64,000 nucleotides of DNA from Pseudomonas chlororaphis subsp. aurantiaca (GCF_013466605.1 NZ_CP059162.1:5952001-6016000), one strand, 5' to 3'. Shown: positions 28,473 through 43,525, counted from the first letter of the stretch. Notes: a model not told the origin generated them from the sequence alone. Numbers and translations are program-made.

Positions 28473-30911
28473 TCATGCCGGCTTGGTTTCCGCCAATGCT
28501 TCTTGCGCCTGCTCTTTTTCCGCTTCCTTGAGATCCTCCTCGCTGACCATTTCAGCGATGACCCGCAGGCGCTCCACCACCCGCGCGTTGACACTGCCTT
28601 CCGGGAACTGGCCATCCGCATCCGGCTCGCCCGCAGGCTCGCCGACCAGCAGGCTCAGGGCTTCGTCTGCCTGGCGCACGGCATACACATGGAATTGCCC
28701 GGCGCGGACCGCCGCCAGCACCTTCTCGTCGAGCATCAGGGTGGCGACGTTGGCGTGAGGAATGATCGCGCCTTGCTCGCCCGTCAGGCCCCGCGCTTCG
28801 CAGAGGCGGAAGAAACCCTCGATCTTCTCATTGACCCCGCCAACCGCCTGCACCTCACCGAACTGGTTGATCGATCCGGTAATGGCAAAGCATTGCTTGA
28901 GCGGGGTTTTCGACAAGGCCGAGATTAGCGTGCACGCCTCACCCAGCGACGCACTGTCGCCATCGACATAACCGTAGGATTGCTCCAGCGCGATGCTCGC
29001 TGAGATCGCCAGGGGGAATTCCTGCGCGTAACGGCTGCCCAGGTAGCCGGTGAGGATCATCACGCCCTTGGAGTGAATCGGCTGGCCGAGATTGACCTCA
29101 CGCTCGATGTCGACGATACCGCTGCCCCCCGGATAGACCGTGGCGGAAATCCGTGCTGGCACGCCAAAGGCCGAGTCGCCCACTTCCAGCACGGTCAGCC
29201 CGTTGCACTTGCCCACGGCAGCGCCATCGGTGTCGATCAGAATGATCCCCGCCAGCATGTCGTCGAGAATCCGCGCCGAAACTCGCCCGGTACGGGTGGC
29301 CTTGGCTTTGAGCGCCCGTTCGATGTGCCCGGCATCGGTCATCTCGTCCGAGGCCAGGTGACGGATGAAGTCCGCCTCGCTGACCAGCTGGAACAAATCG
29401 CCAATACGCGCCGACAAGCGCCCCTGATGCTCCGCCAGCCGGGCGCTATAGGTCGCCAGGCGCGCCACCGCGTCCGCGGTCAGCGGCGCCATACCTTCTT
29501 CGGAGGTACGGGTTTTCAGCAGTTGGGCGAACTGTTCGAGGCTCTCGTCCACCATCGGGATGTCTTCGTCGAAGTCCACCAGCACGCGGAACATTTCCTG
29601 GAAGTCCGGATCCAGGTCCTGCAGCGTGTAGTACAGCTGGCGGGCACCGATGATCACGACCTTGACCTGCAACGGGATGTGTTGCGGGGTCAGGGTCACG
29701 GTGGCCAGGCGCCCCAGTTCGCCCAGCGGCGACTCCATCTTCAGCTTGCGCGATTGCAGGGCCCGCTTGAGGGCATCCCAGACAAAGGGTTCGCTGAGCA
29801 TCTTCTCGGCTTCGAGAATCAGGAAACCGCCGTTGGCCCGATGCAGGGCACCCGGACGCAGCTGCCGGTAAGTGGTGTAGAGTGCGCCCTGGTCGGTGCT
29901 GTATTCGATGCGGCCAAACAGGTTGTCGTAGGTCGGGTGCGGCTCGAACACCACCGGCGCGCCGCCACTGGCCGGATGGCCGACCACCAGGCTCGGACCG
30001 TACTGTTCTTCCAGCAGCTTGCGGGCCACCGCGTCGGTCTTGCTGTCGTCCACCAGTTGCTCGACCACGGTCTTGAGCAGGTACACCTGCATGGCTTGCA
30101 GGTAGCCACACACACCGGCGTTTTCCGCGTACTTCTCGGACAGCGGCGCCAGCAGCGGCTGCAAGGCCAGGGTGATGGTTTCTTCATTGAGGTGACGCAG
30201 CTGGTTGCTCGACTCGCGCTTCCACTGCGGCAGGCTCGCCAGTTCTTCGTTGAGGCGCTCTTCCAGGGCGGAAATGTCCTCATGAAAACGCTCGCGATCG
30301 GCCTCGGGTAATTGCGCGAACTCAGCCTCGTCCAGCGCCTTGCCGTCGAGCATCGGGGTGAAGGCGATATTGCTGCTGTCGCGGTACAGCGCGACGTCCT
30401 TCTCCAGCGCCAGGCGCTCGATCACATCGAGGGCACGGTCGTAACGCTGGTTGAACGCGCGGTCGATGGCGCTTTTCTTCTGTTGATAGGACGGATGCTC
30501 GAAAACCGCCGGAAAGGTCGCCAGCAGGTTGTCGATCAGGCCGTTGATGTCACTGATGAACGCCCCCGCGGCCCCCGAAGGCAGCTCCAGCGCGCGTGGC
30601 TCGCGCGGCTCATCGAAATTATTGACGTAGACCCAGTCGGACGGGGTCTGCAGGCGTTTGCCTTCAGCCTTCAGGTAGCGCTTGACGAAAGAGAAGCGGC
30701 CAGTGCCGGGCTCGCCCATGACAAAGACGTTGTAACCGGGGCGTGGCATGGCCACACCGAACTGCAAGGCTTCGACCGCACGTTCCTGGCCAAGCACACC
30801 GCGAAAGGGCTCCAAATCATTGGTGGTCGAGAAGCTGAACTGTTCAGCGGAAAACGGACGGGTCAGCGCTTCGGGCGCTAGACGCAAGCTGGCAGCAACA
30901 GGATCAGGCAT
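28473..30911 (-). CDS. Lon-like ATP-dependent protease
   Basis: 812-residue AAA+ protease related to LonB/YcbZ. It lacks the N-terminal LAN domain of classical Lon. The ATPase part has Walker A VMGEPGTGRFSFVKRYL, a degenerate form with Arg (TGRF) where Lys-Thr/Ser is usual, and the sensor-type block RANGGFLILEAEKML. The C-terminal Lon protease domain has the catalytic Ser in GYVDGDSASLGEACTL and the dyad Lys in VGGVNEKIEGFF. Substrates are unknown. Position matches PA4576. Confidence 0.88.
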   Translation of the reverse strand: MPDPVAASLRLAPEALTRPFSAEQFSFSTTNDLEPFRGVLGQERAVEALQFGVAMPRPGYNVFVMGEPGTGRFSFVKRYLKAEGKRLQTPSDWVYVNNFDEPREPRALELPSGAAGAFISDINGLIDNLLATFPAVFEHPSYQQKKSAIDRAFNQRYDRALDVIERLALEKDVALYRDSSNIAFTPMLDGKALDEAEFAQLPEADRERFHEDISALEERLNEELASLPQWKRESSNQLRHLNEETITLALQPLLAPLSEKYAENAGVCGYLQAMQVYLLKTVVEQLVDDSKTDAVARKLLEEQYGPSLVVGHPASGGAPVVFEPHPTYDNLFGRIEYSTDQGALYTTYRQLRPGALHRANGGFLILEAEKMLSEPFVWDALKRALQSRKLKMESPLGELGRLATVTLTPQHIPLQVKVVIIGARQLYYTLQDLDPDFQEMFRVLVDFDEDIPMVDESLEQFAQLLKTRTSEEGMAPLTADAVARLATYSARLAEHQGRLSARIGDLFQLVSEADFIRHLASDEMTDAGHIERALKAKATRTGRVSARILDDMLAGIILIDTDGAAVGKCNGLTVLEVGDSAFGVPARISATVYPGGSGIVDIEREVNLGQPIHSKGVMILTGYLGSRYAQEFPLAISASIALEQSYGYVDGDSASLGEACTLISALSKTPLKQCFAITGSINQFGEVQAVGGVNEKIEGFFRLCEARGLTGEQGAIIPHANVATLMLDEKVLAAVRAGQFHVYAVRQADEALSLLVGEPAGEPDADGQFPEGSVNARVVERLRVIAEMVSEEDLKEAEKEQAQEALAETKPA

Positions 30912-31184
30912 CGGGCTTCCTTACATCAGGCGGGGCAGATGGGGCATTCTGGCGCCGGGTACAGCGGCTGGCAAGGCGCGAGGCAGTGAAAGCGCGGACA
31001 GATCCCAGGCGCCACGCGGACAGCATAAAAACCGTCTATTTCAAGGAATGTCATGCAAAAAAACACGGAACCCTTGGAATCTGCCTAAACTCCAACCTGC
31101 GCGGCTGGACTAATAACCGGCCCACTGGCGCCGACATGGGCCAGAACCCTTGTCCATTGGTTTGCACACAAAGAGAACAAAGCT

Positions 31185-31673
31185 ATGAAACGGATTCTTC
31201 TCGGTACTCTCTTCACCGCTGTTTCCATCAATGCAATGGCCCAAGCGCCAGGCGGTCCGGATTGTGGGTGGGGCAACCTGCTGTTCGAAGGGCAGCGCGG
31301 CACTCCGGCTCACTTCCTGGCCTCCACCACCAACGGCACCTCCGGTAACGCGACCTTCGGTATGACTTCCGGCACCAACGGCTGCTCGACCAACAGTGCG
31401 CTGACTTACGGCGGCAAATCCTGGTTTGCCATGAATGGCATGATGAACGAGCTCTCCGAAGACATGGCCAAAGGTGAAGGCGAAGCGCTGACCACCTATG
31501 CCGTGGTTCTGGGCGTCGCTCCCGAAGACCGCGCGCACTTCGCCGCCGTCACCCACGAGCACTTCCAGCAGATCTTCAGCAGAGCCGACGTGACCGCGGA
31601 AGATGTGCACACCAACACCCTGGCCGTGCTGAAAAGCGATGCACGCCTGGCCAAATACGCCACCCCGGCTTAA
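31185..31673 (+). CDS. DUF3015-family periplasmic protein
   Basis: 162-residue exported protein. Signal peptide MKRILLGTLFTAVSINAMA, then QAPGGPDCGWGNLLFEGQRG, the DUF3015 opening. Two cysteines (PDCGWG and TNGCSTN) could form a disulfide. Function unknown. It has its own terminator and corresponds to PA4578. Confidence 0.88.
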   Translation: MKRILLGTLFTAVSINAMAQAPGGPDCGWGNLLFEGQRGTPAHFLASTTNGTSGNATFGMTSGTNGCSTNSALTYGGKSWFAMNGMMNELSEDMAKGEGEALTTYAVVLGVAPEDRAHFAAVTHEHFQQIFSRADVTAEDVHTNTLAVLKSDARLAKYATPA

Positions 31674-31682
31674 TCTCGACCT

Positions 31683-31716
31683 GCCCGCTCTTTTCGGGGA
31701 GCGGGCTTTTGTTTTT
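31683..31716 (+). terminator. Rho-independent terminator of the DUF3015 gene
   Basis: Stem GCCCGCTC / GAGCGGGC followed by TTTTGTTTTT, ten bases after the stop codon. Confidence 0.92.
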
Positions 31717-31767
31717 CGGACATGACCCCTCCCGGGTCTTTGTTTTTTCCGACTCAAGTTGCCCACC

Positions 31768-33621
31768 ATGCTCAAACGCCTTGCCTCCCTGGCGCTCTGT
31801 GTCTGCGCCCCGCTGTCCGCCGCGCCACAAATCGACCATTCACGTTTGCAGCAACTGGCCAACGATCCGTTCTGGATTTCCCTTGGCCACTACGAAACCG
31901 CCAAGCTCGGAGGCTGGCGCAGTTATGTCAGCGACCCGAAGTTTTTCCTCGCCAGCGACGGCGCCGAACACCCCGACGCCGAACTCAAGGCCACGCTGAA
32001 CGCGCTCTACGCCCCCGCCAGCAGCGGCAACCAGCATGCTCAATGCGTGTACCCCGCCCGCACCCGCTGGCTCAAGGCCCAACTGAGCCTGAACGATCTG
32101 CCGGCGGTGGACTGCAATGAGTTCAACCAGTGGTTCAAGGACGTCTCGCCCCACAGCACGGTAATGATTTTCCCGGCGGCCTACCTGAACAGCCCGTCGT
32201 CGATGTTCGGCCATACCCTGCTGCGCATCGACCAGGCCGACGTACAAAGCAACCACACCGCCCTGCTCAGCTACGCGATCAATTTCGGCGCCTATATCGA
32301 AGGCTCGGACAACAGCATTCTCTATGCCTGGAAAGGCCTGATGGGCGGCTACCCCGGGCTGTTCGCCCTGGTGCCCTACCAGGAGAAGCTCTCGGAATAC
32401 CGCAGCCTGGAAAACCGCGACCTGTGGGAATACCGGTTGAACCTGACCCAGGCGGAAACCGAACGCATGGTCGAGCACGTCTGGGAACTGAAGCAGATCA
32501 AGTTCGACTACTTCTTCTTCGACGAGAACTGCTCCTACCGCTTGCTCGAGCTGCTGCAAGTGGCGCGCCCCAGCCTGCGCCTGACCGGACAATTCCCGCT
32601 GACGGCGATTCCCACCGACACCGTCAAGGCGGTCAAGGAAGCCGGCCTGGTGGAGAAAATCGAGTACCGCCCGTCCCGCGAACGTGAGCTGCTGGAGCGC
32701 GCCAAGCCGCTGAGCAGCGACGAACAGCAATGGGTGCTGAAGGTCAGCGCCGATCAGCAACAGTTGCAGGAGCCGACCTTCAAGGCCCTGCCACGGGACC
32801 GCCAGGCACTGATCATCGATGCGGCTTATCGTCTTGAGCGCTACCGGGCCAACGGCCAGGAGCGCGATCCGCAACGGGCGCAGCGCAGCTTCGAGCTGTT
32901 GCGGGCGATCAACCGCAACCCGCCGCCCGAACTGTCCATCGAACGCCCAGGCCTGCCGGAAGACGGCCATGAATCGCGCACCTGGCAGGTCGGCGTGGGC
33001 ACCCGCGGCGACCAGGCTTTTGGCGAGTACGGGCTGCGCATGGCCTATCACGACCTCAACGACAACGCCGAGGGTTTCCCCCTGGGCGCACAGATCGAAA
33101 TCCTGCAGATGAAGCTGCGCCAGTACGAAGGCAACAATTGGCAGCTGCAGCAACTGGACCTGGCGACCATTCGTTCGCTGACGCCGCGCAACGAACTGCT
33201 GCAACCCTGGTCCTGGCAGGTCACCGGCGGCCTGGAGCGGGTGCCGGGCAAACACGACGATGAAACCCTGGTCAGCCATGTCAACGGTGGCGGTGGCGGC
33301 ACCTGGCAACTCAGCGAGAACATGCTCGGCTTCGCCCTGGGCACCATACGCGTCGAACACAACGCCGATTTCGCCGGTTTCATCACCCCGGCGGCCGGCT
33401 TCAACACCGGCCTGCTGTGGAAAAACCCGCTGGGCAATTTCAGCGTCGAAGCCAAGGGCGACTACTTCACCAACGGCGAGGTGCGCCGCAGCCTGAGCCT
33501 CAACCAGCAATGGGAACTGTCGCGCAACCTGGGCCTGCGCCTGAGCGCCCAGCGCGAGTTCAGCCACCTGGCCACGGCGGAAAACGAGGTGATGCTGGAG
33601 CTGAAGTGGTACCACTACTGA
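31768..33621 (+). CDS. DUF4105-family envelope protein
   Basis: 617-residue exported protein; start at the ATG of MLKRLASLALCVCAPLSAAP (an in-frame TTG lies three codons earlier). The DUF4105 core contains SPSSMFGHTLLRIDQ, GLMGGYPGLFALVPYQEK and FFFDENCSYRLLELLQ, a conserved His/Cys arrangement of a papain-like fold (NlpC/P60-related by family description). The C-terminal third is beta-rich with alternating residues and ends in LKWYHY, suggesting an outer-membrane-associated domain. Function unknown; position matches PA4579. Confidence 0.87.
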   Translation: MLKRLASLALCVCAPLSAAPQIDHSRLQQLANDPFWISLGHYETAKLGGWRSYVSDPKFFLASDGAEHPDAELKATLNALYAPASSGNQHAQCVYPARTRWLKAQLSLNDLPAVDCNEFNQWFKDVSPHSTVMIFPAAYLNSPSSMFGHTLLRIDQADVQSNHTALLSYAINFGAYIEGSDNSILYAWKGLMGGYPGLFALVPYQEKLSEYRSLENRDLWEYRLNLTQAETERMVEHVWELKQIKFDYFFFDENCSYRLLELLQVARPSLRLTGQFPLTAIPTDTVKAVKEAGLVEKIEYRPSRERELLERAKPLSSDEQQWVLKVSADQQQLQEPTFKALPRDRQALIIDAAYRLERYRANGQERDPQRAQRSFELLRAINRNPPPELSIERPGLPEDGHESRTWQVGVGTRGDQAFGEYGLRMAYHDLNDNAEGFPLGAQIEILQMKLRQYEGNNWQLQQLDLATIRSLTPRNELLQPWSWQVTGGLERVPGKHDDETLVSHVNGGGGGTWQLSENMLGFALGTIRVEHNADFAGFITPAAGFNTGLLWKNPLGNFSVEAKGDYFTNGEVRRSLSLNQQWELSRNLGLRLSAQREFSHLATAENEVMLELKWYHY

Positions 33622-33715
33622 CCCCCGGTCGCATTCTCACCACGCTTTCACAAACCACTGACGAATCCCCTTCTAGACTTTCTCTATGAGCTGTTGAGCG
33701 GTGTGGGAGTCAGAG

Positions 33716-34069
33716 ATGTGGCGGTATGCGGTGGTGGCATGGCTGGCGTTGCTGAGCGGTTGCGAGACGACCCACGAGCAGTTGCTCAAGCAAGGGTATC
33801 CACCGGCCTTCGCCGACGGTTTCGATGATGGTTGCGCCAGCGGTCGCCAGGCCGCCGGGGCGATCAACGGCGAATTTCGCAAGAACGTGCCGCGCTACCT
33901 CAAGGACCCGCAATACGCCGAGGGTTGGAGCGATGGTTTTCGCCAGTGCCAGGCCATGCTGGAAAACCAGGACCGCAATGACTATCGGGAGCGTCACTGG
34001 GACGAACGCGAACGTGCCTGGCAACAGGAAAAAGACCGCGACGCCGCGCGAGCCTATCGCTCGCAGTAA
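33716..34069 (+). CDS. Small lipoprotein, PA4580-like
   Basis: 117-residue lipoprotein with lipobox LLSGC in MWRYAVVAWLALLSGCETTH; an ATG five codons earlier would also be in frame. The mature part is helical, with FADGFDDGCASGRQAAG and YAEGWSDGFRQC, two similar GF/GW-DG-C motifs, and a charged C-terminal tail. No known function. It starts about 95 bases after the DUF4105 gene. Confidence 0.8.
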   Translation: MWRYAVVAWLALLSGCETTHEQLLKQGYPPAFADGFDDGCASGRQAAGAINGEFRKNVPRYLKDPQYAEGWSDGFRQCQAMLENQDRNDYRERHWDERERAWQQEKDRDAARAYRSQ

Positions 34070-34141
34070 GTCGCTTTCAGGCATGGCCCGAAACCAAAAG
34101 GCTGCGACCATGGCCCAAACCTCCATTACGGGAAAACGCCC

Positions 34142-35988
<1,847 letters not shown>

Positions 35989-36175
35989 TTATTGTCTTAA
36001 CGGAGATTTGCCCGGGACTTTAGCAACTCGAACAGCACCATGACAGAGCAGAATGTCGCAGTTATGAATTTAAATGGTGCAATTGATATAAATTTTTCGC
36101 TATTTCGGCCTTTCACGCACCATTAAAGGGATCGTTGTCACACGCAACGCCCCATGTTGGCGAGCCAAAAAACAG

Positions 36176-36206
36176 GCAAAAAAAACGGAGCCCGAAGGCT
36201 CCGTTT
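36176..36206 (-). terminator. Rho-independent terminator of ettA
   Basis: Read on the minus strand, a ten-base stem AAACGGAGCC / GGCTCCGTTT with tetraloop TTCG and a T-rich tail, 22 bases after the ettA stop. Confidence 0.93.
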
Positions 36207-36227
36207 CTTTCAAGCAGCCAGCCCGGA

Positions 36228-37892
<1,665 letters not shown>

Positions 37893-38177
37893 GATGAACC
37901 TAGCGTCAGTGACTGATGAATGAAGAGCGGGCGAAGCCCGGGCCAGGCCATGCGCGGCGCCGGCATTTGATCGCGATCAATGCCTGCGTACGGAAAAAGC
38001 CTGATTGTCTGGAGCTGGAGCGCTCCCGCGTAACCGGCAAAGCTACCTCAATGGCCGGGCAAGGTCCAGCCAGCCAGGGCTGGCACTTTGCCACAACTCA
38101 AGGCATGCTAGCCGCCCTTCGGGCGTCCGGCTTATAGTGCACGTCGCGCCAGTCCAGCCAAACCGCAGGATCACAGT

Positions 38178-41100
38178 TTGTCCAATGCCACTCCGCCCTC
38201 TTCCCTGCGCGCAACTGCGCCTGCGTCCGGCTCGCCCCTGCGCGGTACCCTGAAAGGCGTGCTGGCGACCCTGGTCCTGCTGTTGCTCGCCCTGCTGTTC
38301 TGGCAACTGCTCGACCAACTGCAACAGACCCGCAAAGACCAGCGTCAACACGCGATCGACTACAACGCAGACCTGGCCGAACACATCAGCCTCAACCTGG
38401 CGCTCAATGCGCAGATCGCCCTCAACCTCCTGCCGATCGTCGAGCCGCCCCAGAATGCCGAACAGCAGCAATTGCTGCTGAAGAAGCTGCAACTGTCCCT
38501 GCCCGACCTGCAAAGCATCGCGCTGCTGAATGCCAAGGGCCAGCTCATCAGCGACAGCGACGCCGACGACCAGGACGCCGTATGGCTCGCCGAGCTGACC
38601 AGCCGCAGCCGGGGCCAGCGCTACTACTACAGCAACGCCAGCGACGGCGCGCTGGTACAACTGCTGCTGCACCAGCCCAGCGGCGCGCTCAAGAGCTACT
38701 GGGTGCTGCGCCTGGCCCCCTCCTTCGTCCAGTCCCTGAGCCCCAGCCCCGACCAGGGTTTTCACCCGACCTGGGTCATTGAAAACCGCCTGGACCAGAA
38801 AGCCCTCAGTCGCGAAGACGGCAGCAGCACCCCGGTGACCACCGACGACATAGCCAACAGCGTGCTGGTCGCGCCGCTGGGCAACAGCGACTGGCAATTG
38901 CGCGGCCTGTTCGACGATCGCGCGGTGATCGAGCAACTGTTGCCGGCGTTCATCGCCAAGTGCCTGCTGGGGCTGGCGTTTTCCCTGCTGCCGGTGATCG
39001 CACTGCTGAACATGCGCCGCCGCCAGCGCCAGCTGCACGAAGGGCGCCGGCGCTACCAGGACATTTTCGAAGGCACCGGAGTCGCCCTCTGCGTCCTGGA
39101 TATCTCCGGGCTGCCGGCGTTTCTCGACAAGGCACAACTGCACGACAGCGAACAGCTCAAGACCTGGCTGGAGCACAACCCACAGCAGCGCCAGCTGCTG
39201 CTTGAAGAACTGCGCGTCACCGAGGTCAATCAGGTGGCCTTGCGGCTACTTAATGTCGGCTCCTGCGAACAGGCCTGGAAACTGCTGATCGAAGGCAGCC
39301 CGCTCCACAGCAGCGCCATCGGCAACCAGCTGCTGGAAACCGTGATCAACCAGCACAAACAGCTGGAGCTGGAAATCCGCCTCAGCGACGCCCAGGGCCA
39401 TGACCAGCACCTGTGGCTGGTGCTGCGCCTGCCGGAGGACCCCGCCGACTATCGGGCGGTGATCCTCAGCATCAGCGACATCACCAGCCGCAAGCTCATC
39501 GAGCTGTCGCTGCTGGAGCGCGAAGGCTTCTGGTCGGACGTGGTGCGCACCGTGCCGGACCACCTTTATGTGCAGGACGTCATCAGCCAGCGGATGATCT
39601 TCAGCAACCATCATCTGGGCCAGACCCTCGGCTACAACAAGACCGAACTGCACCAGATGGGCGAATACTTCTGGGAAATCCTCCTGCACCCGGAAGACGC
39701 CGACCTCTATCACCGCCTGCGCCAGGAACAGCGGCATGCCGGCTATCTGCAATTGCTGCAGTGCCATTTGCGCTTTCGCCACCGCAGCGGCCAATGGCGC
39801 TGTTTCGACATCCGCGAACAGGCCCTGGCGCGGGACAAGTACGACCAGGTCACGCGCATCATCGGCGTGGCCAAGGACATCACCGACCAGATCGAGGCCA
39901 GCGAATCCCTGCGCGACAGCGAACGGCGCTATCGCATGCTCGCCGAAAGCATCAGCGACGTGATTTTCTCCACCAACAGCCAGATGGCCCTCAACTATGT
40001 CAGCCCCTCGGTACAGTCGGTACTGGGCTATGACGCCGAATGGATCTTCCAGAACGGCTGGCAATCGACCATCGCCAACCCGCAACAACTGACCGGCATC
40101 TATGCCCTGATGGAACGGGTCGGCAAGGCCCTGGACAAACCCGAGCAACTGGCGCAATTGCGCAACCAGGTGCAGACCCAGTTGTTCCTGTTCGACTGCC
40201 TGCGGGCTGACGGACGCAAGATTCCGATCGAGTTGCGCCTGGTGCTGGTGTGGGACGAACACGGCGCCTTCGAAGGCGTGCTCGGGGTCGGCCGCGATAT
40301 CAGCCAGCAGCGCCGCGCGGAAAAAGACCTGCGCATGGCGGCCACGGTATTCGAGCACTCGACCTCGGCGATCCTGATCACCGACCCGGCGGGCTACATC
40401 GTCCAGGCCAATGAGGCGTTCAGCCGGGTCAGCGGCTACGCGGTGTCCCAAGTGCTCGACCAGTTGCCGAACATGCTCACCGTCGACGAACAACAGGAAG
40501 CCCACCTGCGCTATGTGCTCAAGCAGCTGCACCAGCACAGCACCTGGGAAGGCGAGGTCTGGCTCAAGCGCCGTAACGGCGAGCACTACCCGGCCTGGGT
40601 CGGTATCACCGCGGTGCTCGATGACGAAGGCGACCTGGCCAGCTATGTGTGCTTCTTCACCGACATCAGCGAACGCAAGGCCAGCGAGCAGCGCATTCAC
40701 CGCCTGGCCTACTACGACGCCCTGACCCACCTGCCCAACCGCACGCTGTTCCAGGACCGCCTGCACACCGCCCTGCAATCGGCGGAGCGGCAGAAGTCCT
40801 GGGTGGTGCTGATGTTCCTCGACCTGGACCGTTTCAAGCCGATCAACGACTCCCTGGGCCACGCCGCGGGCGACCGCATGCTCAAGGAAATGGCCACCCG
40901 CCTGCTCGACTGCGTCGACGATGACGACACCGTGGCGCGCATGGGGGGCGATGAGTTCACCTTGCTCCTGCAACCGCGGACCAGCCGCGAGATCGCCCTG
41001 AACCGGGCGATCCACGTCGCCGAACAGATTCTTGCCAGCCTGGTGAAGCCGTTCGTGCTCGAAGGCCGTGAGTTCTTCGTTACCGCCAGTATCGGCATCG

Positions 41101-42017
41101 CCCTCAGCCCGCAGGACGGCAACGAACTGAGTCAGCTGATGAAAAACGCCGACACCGCGATGTACCACGCCAAGGAACGCGGCAAGAACAACTTCCAGTT
41201 CTACCAGGCCGACATGAACGCCAGCGCCTTGGAGCGCCTGGAACTGGAAAGCGACCTGCGCCATGCCCTGGAACAGCAGGAATTCATTCTCTACTACCAA
41301 CCGCAGTTCAGCGGCGACGGCAAGCGCCTGACCGGCGCCGAGGCCCTGCTGCGCTGGCGTCATCCGCGGCGTGGGCTGGTGCCGCCGGGGGACTTCATCC
41401 CGGTGCTCGAAGAACTGGGGCTGGTGGTGGATGTCGGCGACTGGGTGATCAGCGAAGCCTGCCGCCAGCTCAAGGCCTGGCACCAGGCCAAGGTCCGGGT
41501 GCCGAAGGTCTCGGTGAACATCTCGGCCCGCCAGTTCTCCGATGGCCAGCTGGGCATGCGGATCGCCACCATCCTCAAGGACACCGGCCTGCCGCCGGCC
41601 TGCCTGGAGCTGGAACTGACCGAAAGTATCCTGATGCGCGAAGTCAGCGAGGCGATGCAGATCCTCGACGGCCTGAAGAACCTCGGCCTGAGCATCGCGG
41701 TCGACGACTTCGGCACCGGCTATTCATCGCTGAACTACCTCAAGCAATTCCCCATCGATGTCTTGAAGATCGACCGCACCTTCGTCGACGGCCTGCCGTC
41801 CGGCGAGCAGGACGCGCAGATCGCCCGCGCCATCATCGCCATGGCCCACAGCCTGAACCTGGCGGTGATCGCCGAGGGCGTGGAAACCCATGAGCAGCTG
41901 GACTTCCTGCGCGAACACGGCTGTGACGAAGTCCAGGGCTACCTGTTCGGCAGGCCGATGCCGGCCAACAGCTTCGAGGGGCAGTTCAGCAACGACGCGC
42001 TGTTCATGTTCGATTGA
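38178..42017 (+). CDS. morA: MorA: PAS-GGDEF-EAL c-di-GMP protein
   Basis: 1279-residue membrane sensor with both diguanylate cyclase and phosphodiesterase domains, controlling motility and biofilm in Pseudomonas. Two membrane helices (about 28-48 and 258-280) bound a periplasmic domain; several PAS domains follow (for example [43 protein letters not shown]). GGDEF is intact at 923-927 and EAL at 1055-1057; [10 protein letters not shown] and EGVETHEQ of the active PDE are kept. The frame opens with TTG; no ATG occurs before residue 280, so a non-ATG start is required and the exact one is uncertain. Confidence 0.92.
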   Translation: MSNATPPSSLRATAPASGSPLRGTLKGVLATLVLLLLALLFWQLLDQLQQTRKDQRQHAIDYNADLAEHISLNLALNAQIALNLLPIVEPPQNAEQQQLLLKKLQLSLPDLQSIALLNAKGQLISDSDADDQDAVWLAELTSRSRGQRYYYSNASDGALVQLLLHQPSGALKSYWVLRLAPSFVQSLSPSPDQGFHPTWVIENRLDQKALSREDGSSTPVTTDDIANSVLVAPLGNSDWQLRGLFDDRAVIEQLLPAFIAKCLLGLAFSLLPVIALLNMRRRQRQLHEGRRRYQDIFEGTGVALCVLDISGLPAFLDKAQLHDSEQLKTWLEHNPQQRQLLLEELRVTEVNQVALRLLNVGSCEQAWKLLIEGSPLHSSAIGNQLLETVINQHKQLELEIRLSDAQGHDQHLWLVLRLPEDPADYRAVILSISDITSRKLIELSLLEREGFWSDVVRTVPDHLYVQDVISQRMIFSNHHLGQTLGYNKTELHQMGEYFWEILLHPEDADLYHRLRQEQRHAGYLQLLQCHLRFRHRSGQWRCFDIREQALARDKYDQVTRIIGVAKDITDQIEASESLRDSERRYRMLAESISDVIFSTNSQMALNYVSPSVQSVLGYDAEWIFQNGWQSTIANPQQLTGIYALMERVGKALDKPEQLAQLRNQVQTQLFLFDCLRADGRKIPIELRLVLVWDEHGAFEGVLGVGRDISQQRRAEKDLRMAATVFEHSTSAILITDPAGYIVQANEAFSRVSGYAVSQVLDQLPNMLTVDEQQEAHLRYVLKQLHQHSTWEGEVWLKRRNGEHYPAWVGITAVLDDEGDLASYVCFFTDISERKASEQRIHRLAYYDALTHLPNRTLFQDRLHTALQSAERQKSWVVLMFLDLDRFKPINDSLGHAAGDRMLKEMATRLLDCVDDDDTVARMGGDEFTLLLQPRTSREIALNRAIHVAEQILASLVKPFVLEGREFFVTASIGIALSPQDGNELSQLMKNADTAMYHAKERGKNNFQFYQADMNASALERLELESDLRHALEQQEFILYYQPQFSGDGKRLTGAEALLRWRHPRRGLVPPGDFIPVLEELGLVVDVGDWVISEACRQLKAWHQAKVRVPKVSVNISARQFSDGQLGMRIATILKDTGLPPACLELELTESILMREVSEAMQILDGLKNLGLSIAVDDFGTGYSSLNYLKQFPIDVLKIDRTFVDGLPSGEQDAQIARAIIAMAHSLNLAVIAEGVETHEQLDFLREHGCDEVQGYLFGRPMPANSFEGQFSNDALFMFD

Positions 42018-42031
42018 TCAACCTCGCCTTC

Positions 42032-42134
42032 CCTGTAGCCGCTGCCGCAGGCTGCAATAAGGCCGAAGGCCTTCAGTGGCCTCAAGAGCACGACCACTGC
42101 GTGGTCGATCGCAGCCTGCGGCAGCGGCTACAGG
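42032..42134. repeat. REPIN, GCCGCTGCCGCAGG family, copy 1
   Basis: Perfect 24-base inverted repeat (42032-42055 and 42111-42134; tips CCTGTAGCCGC / GCGGCTACAGG) enclosing about 55 bases with an inner AAGGCCGAAGGCCTT palindrome. Located after morA. Two inverted REP units of this kind form a REPIN, spread by RAYT transposases. Confidence 0.9.
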
Positions 42135-42253
42135 GTTCAGCCTGGACGGCTCATGAACACCACTTGTCTGCGACATGATGTCCTTTCATATGCCATCTAA
42201 AACCCGTTGGGTTAGAATGCCCCCCTTTTCTGCCCCGATCCTTGAGGACCGCC

Positions 42254-43507
42254 ATGTTCAGCCGTGATTTGACTATTGCCAAGTACGACGCCGATCTCTT
42301 TGCCGCCATGGAGCAAGAAGCCCAGCGCCAGGAAGAGCACATTGAGCTGATCGCTTCGGAAAACTACACCAGCCCTGCGGTGATGGAAGCTCAAGGCTCG
42401 GTACTGACCAACAAGTACGCCGAAGGTTACCCAGGCAAGCGTTACTACGGCGGCTGCGAATACGTCGACGTGGTTGAGCAACTGGCCATCGACCGCGCCA
42501 AGGAGCTGTTCGGCGCCGACTACGCCAACGTTCAGCCGCACGCCGGCTCGCAAGCCAACGCCGCCGTTTACCTGGCGCTGCTGTCGGCTGGCGACACCAT
42601 CCTGGGCATGAGCCTGGCCCACGGCGGTCACCTGACCCACGGCGCCAGCGTTTCCTCCTCCGGCAAGCTGTACAACGCCATCCAGTACGGCATCGATGCC
42701 AACGGCCTGATCGACTACGACGAGGTCGAGCGCCTGGCGGTCGAGCACAAGCCGAAAATGATCGTGGCCGGTTTCTCTGCCTACTCGCAGGTCCTGGACT
42801 TCCCACGCTTCCGCGCAATCGCCGACAAGGTCGGTGCCTACCTGTTCGTCGACATGGCTCACGTTGCGGGTCTGGTCGCCGCTGGCGTCTACCCGAACCC
42901 GGTGCCTTTCGCCGACGTGGTCACCACCACCACCCACAAGACCCTGCGCGGTCCACGTGGCGGCCTGATCCTGGCTCGCGCCAACGCCGACATCGAGAAG
43001 AAGCTGAACTCCGCGGTATTCCCGGGCGCCCAGGGCGGCCCGCTGGAGCACGTGATCGCGGCCAAGGCGATCTGCTTCAAGGAAGCGCTGCAGCCTGAGT
43101 TCAAGGCCTACCAGCAACAAGTGGTGAAGAACGCCCAGGCCATGGCCGGCGTGTTCATAGAGCGCGGTTTCGACGTGGTTTCCGGTGGTACTCAGAACCA
43201 CCTGTTCCTGCTGTCGCTGATCAAGCAGGAAATCTCCGGTAAAGACGCCGACGCCGCTCTGGGCAAGGCCTTCATCACCGTGAACAAGAACTCCGTGCCA
43301 AACGACCCACGCTCCCCGTTCGTCACCTCCGGCCTGCGCTTCGGTACTCCGGCCGTGACCACTCGCGGCTTCAAGGAAGCCGAGTGCAAGGAACTGGCTG
43401 GCTGGATCTGCGACATCCTGGCCGACCTGAACAACGAAGCGGTGATCGACGCCGTTCGTGAGAAAGTCAAAGCCATCTGCAAGAAGCTGCCGGTATACGG
43501 CGCCTGA
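42254..43507 (+). CDS. glyA: Serine hydroxymethyltransferase
   Basis: 417-residue PLP enzyme interconverting serine and glycine with tetrahydrofolate. The start is [12 protein letters not shown] with GAGG upstream. PLP-lysine motif [16 protein letters not shown], substrate block [16 protein letters not shown] and C-terminal [17 protein letters not shown] are all present. It follows morA as in PAO1 and has its own terminator. Pseudomonads usually carry several glyA copies; this is the one in the morA context (glyA3 in PAO1 numbering, from memory). Confidence 0.96.
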   Translation: MFSRDLTIAKYDADLFAAMEQEAQRQEEHIELIASENYTSPAVMEAQGSVLTNKYAEGYPGKRYYGGCEYVDVVEQLAIDRAKELFGADYANVQPHAGSQANAAVYLALLSAGDTILGMSLAHGGHLTHGASVSSSGKLYNAIQYGIDANGLIDYDEVERLAVEHKPKMIVAGFSAYSQVLDFPRFRAIADKVGAYLFVDMAHVAGLVAAGVYPNPVPFADVVTTTTHKTLRGPRGGLILARANADIEKKLNSAVFPGAQGGPLEHVIAAKAICFKEALQPEFKAYQQQVVKNAQAMAGVFIERGFDVVSGGTQNHLFLLSLIKQEISGKDADAALGKAFITVNKNSVPNDPRSPFVTSGLRFGTPAVTTRGFKEAECKELAGWICDILADLNNEAVIDAVREKVKAICKKLPVYGA

Positions 43508-43525
43508 TTCGCAGAGCGTTGCATG

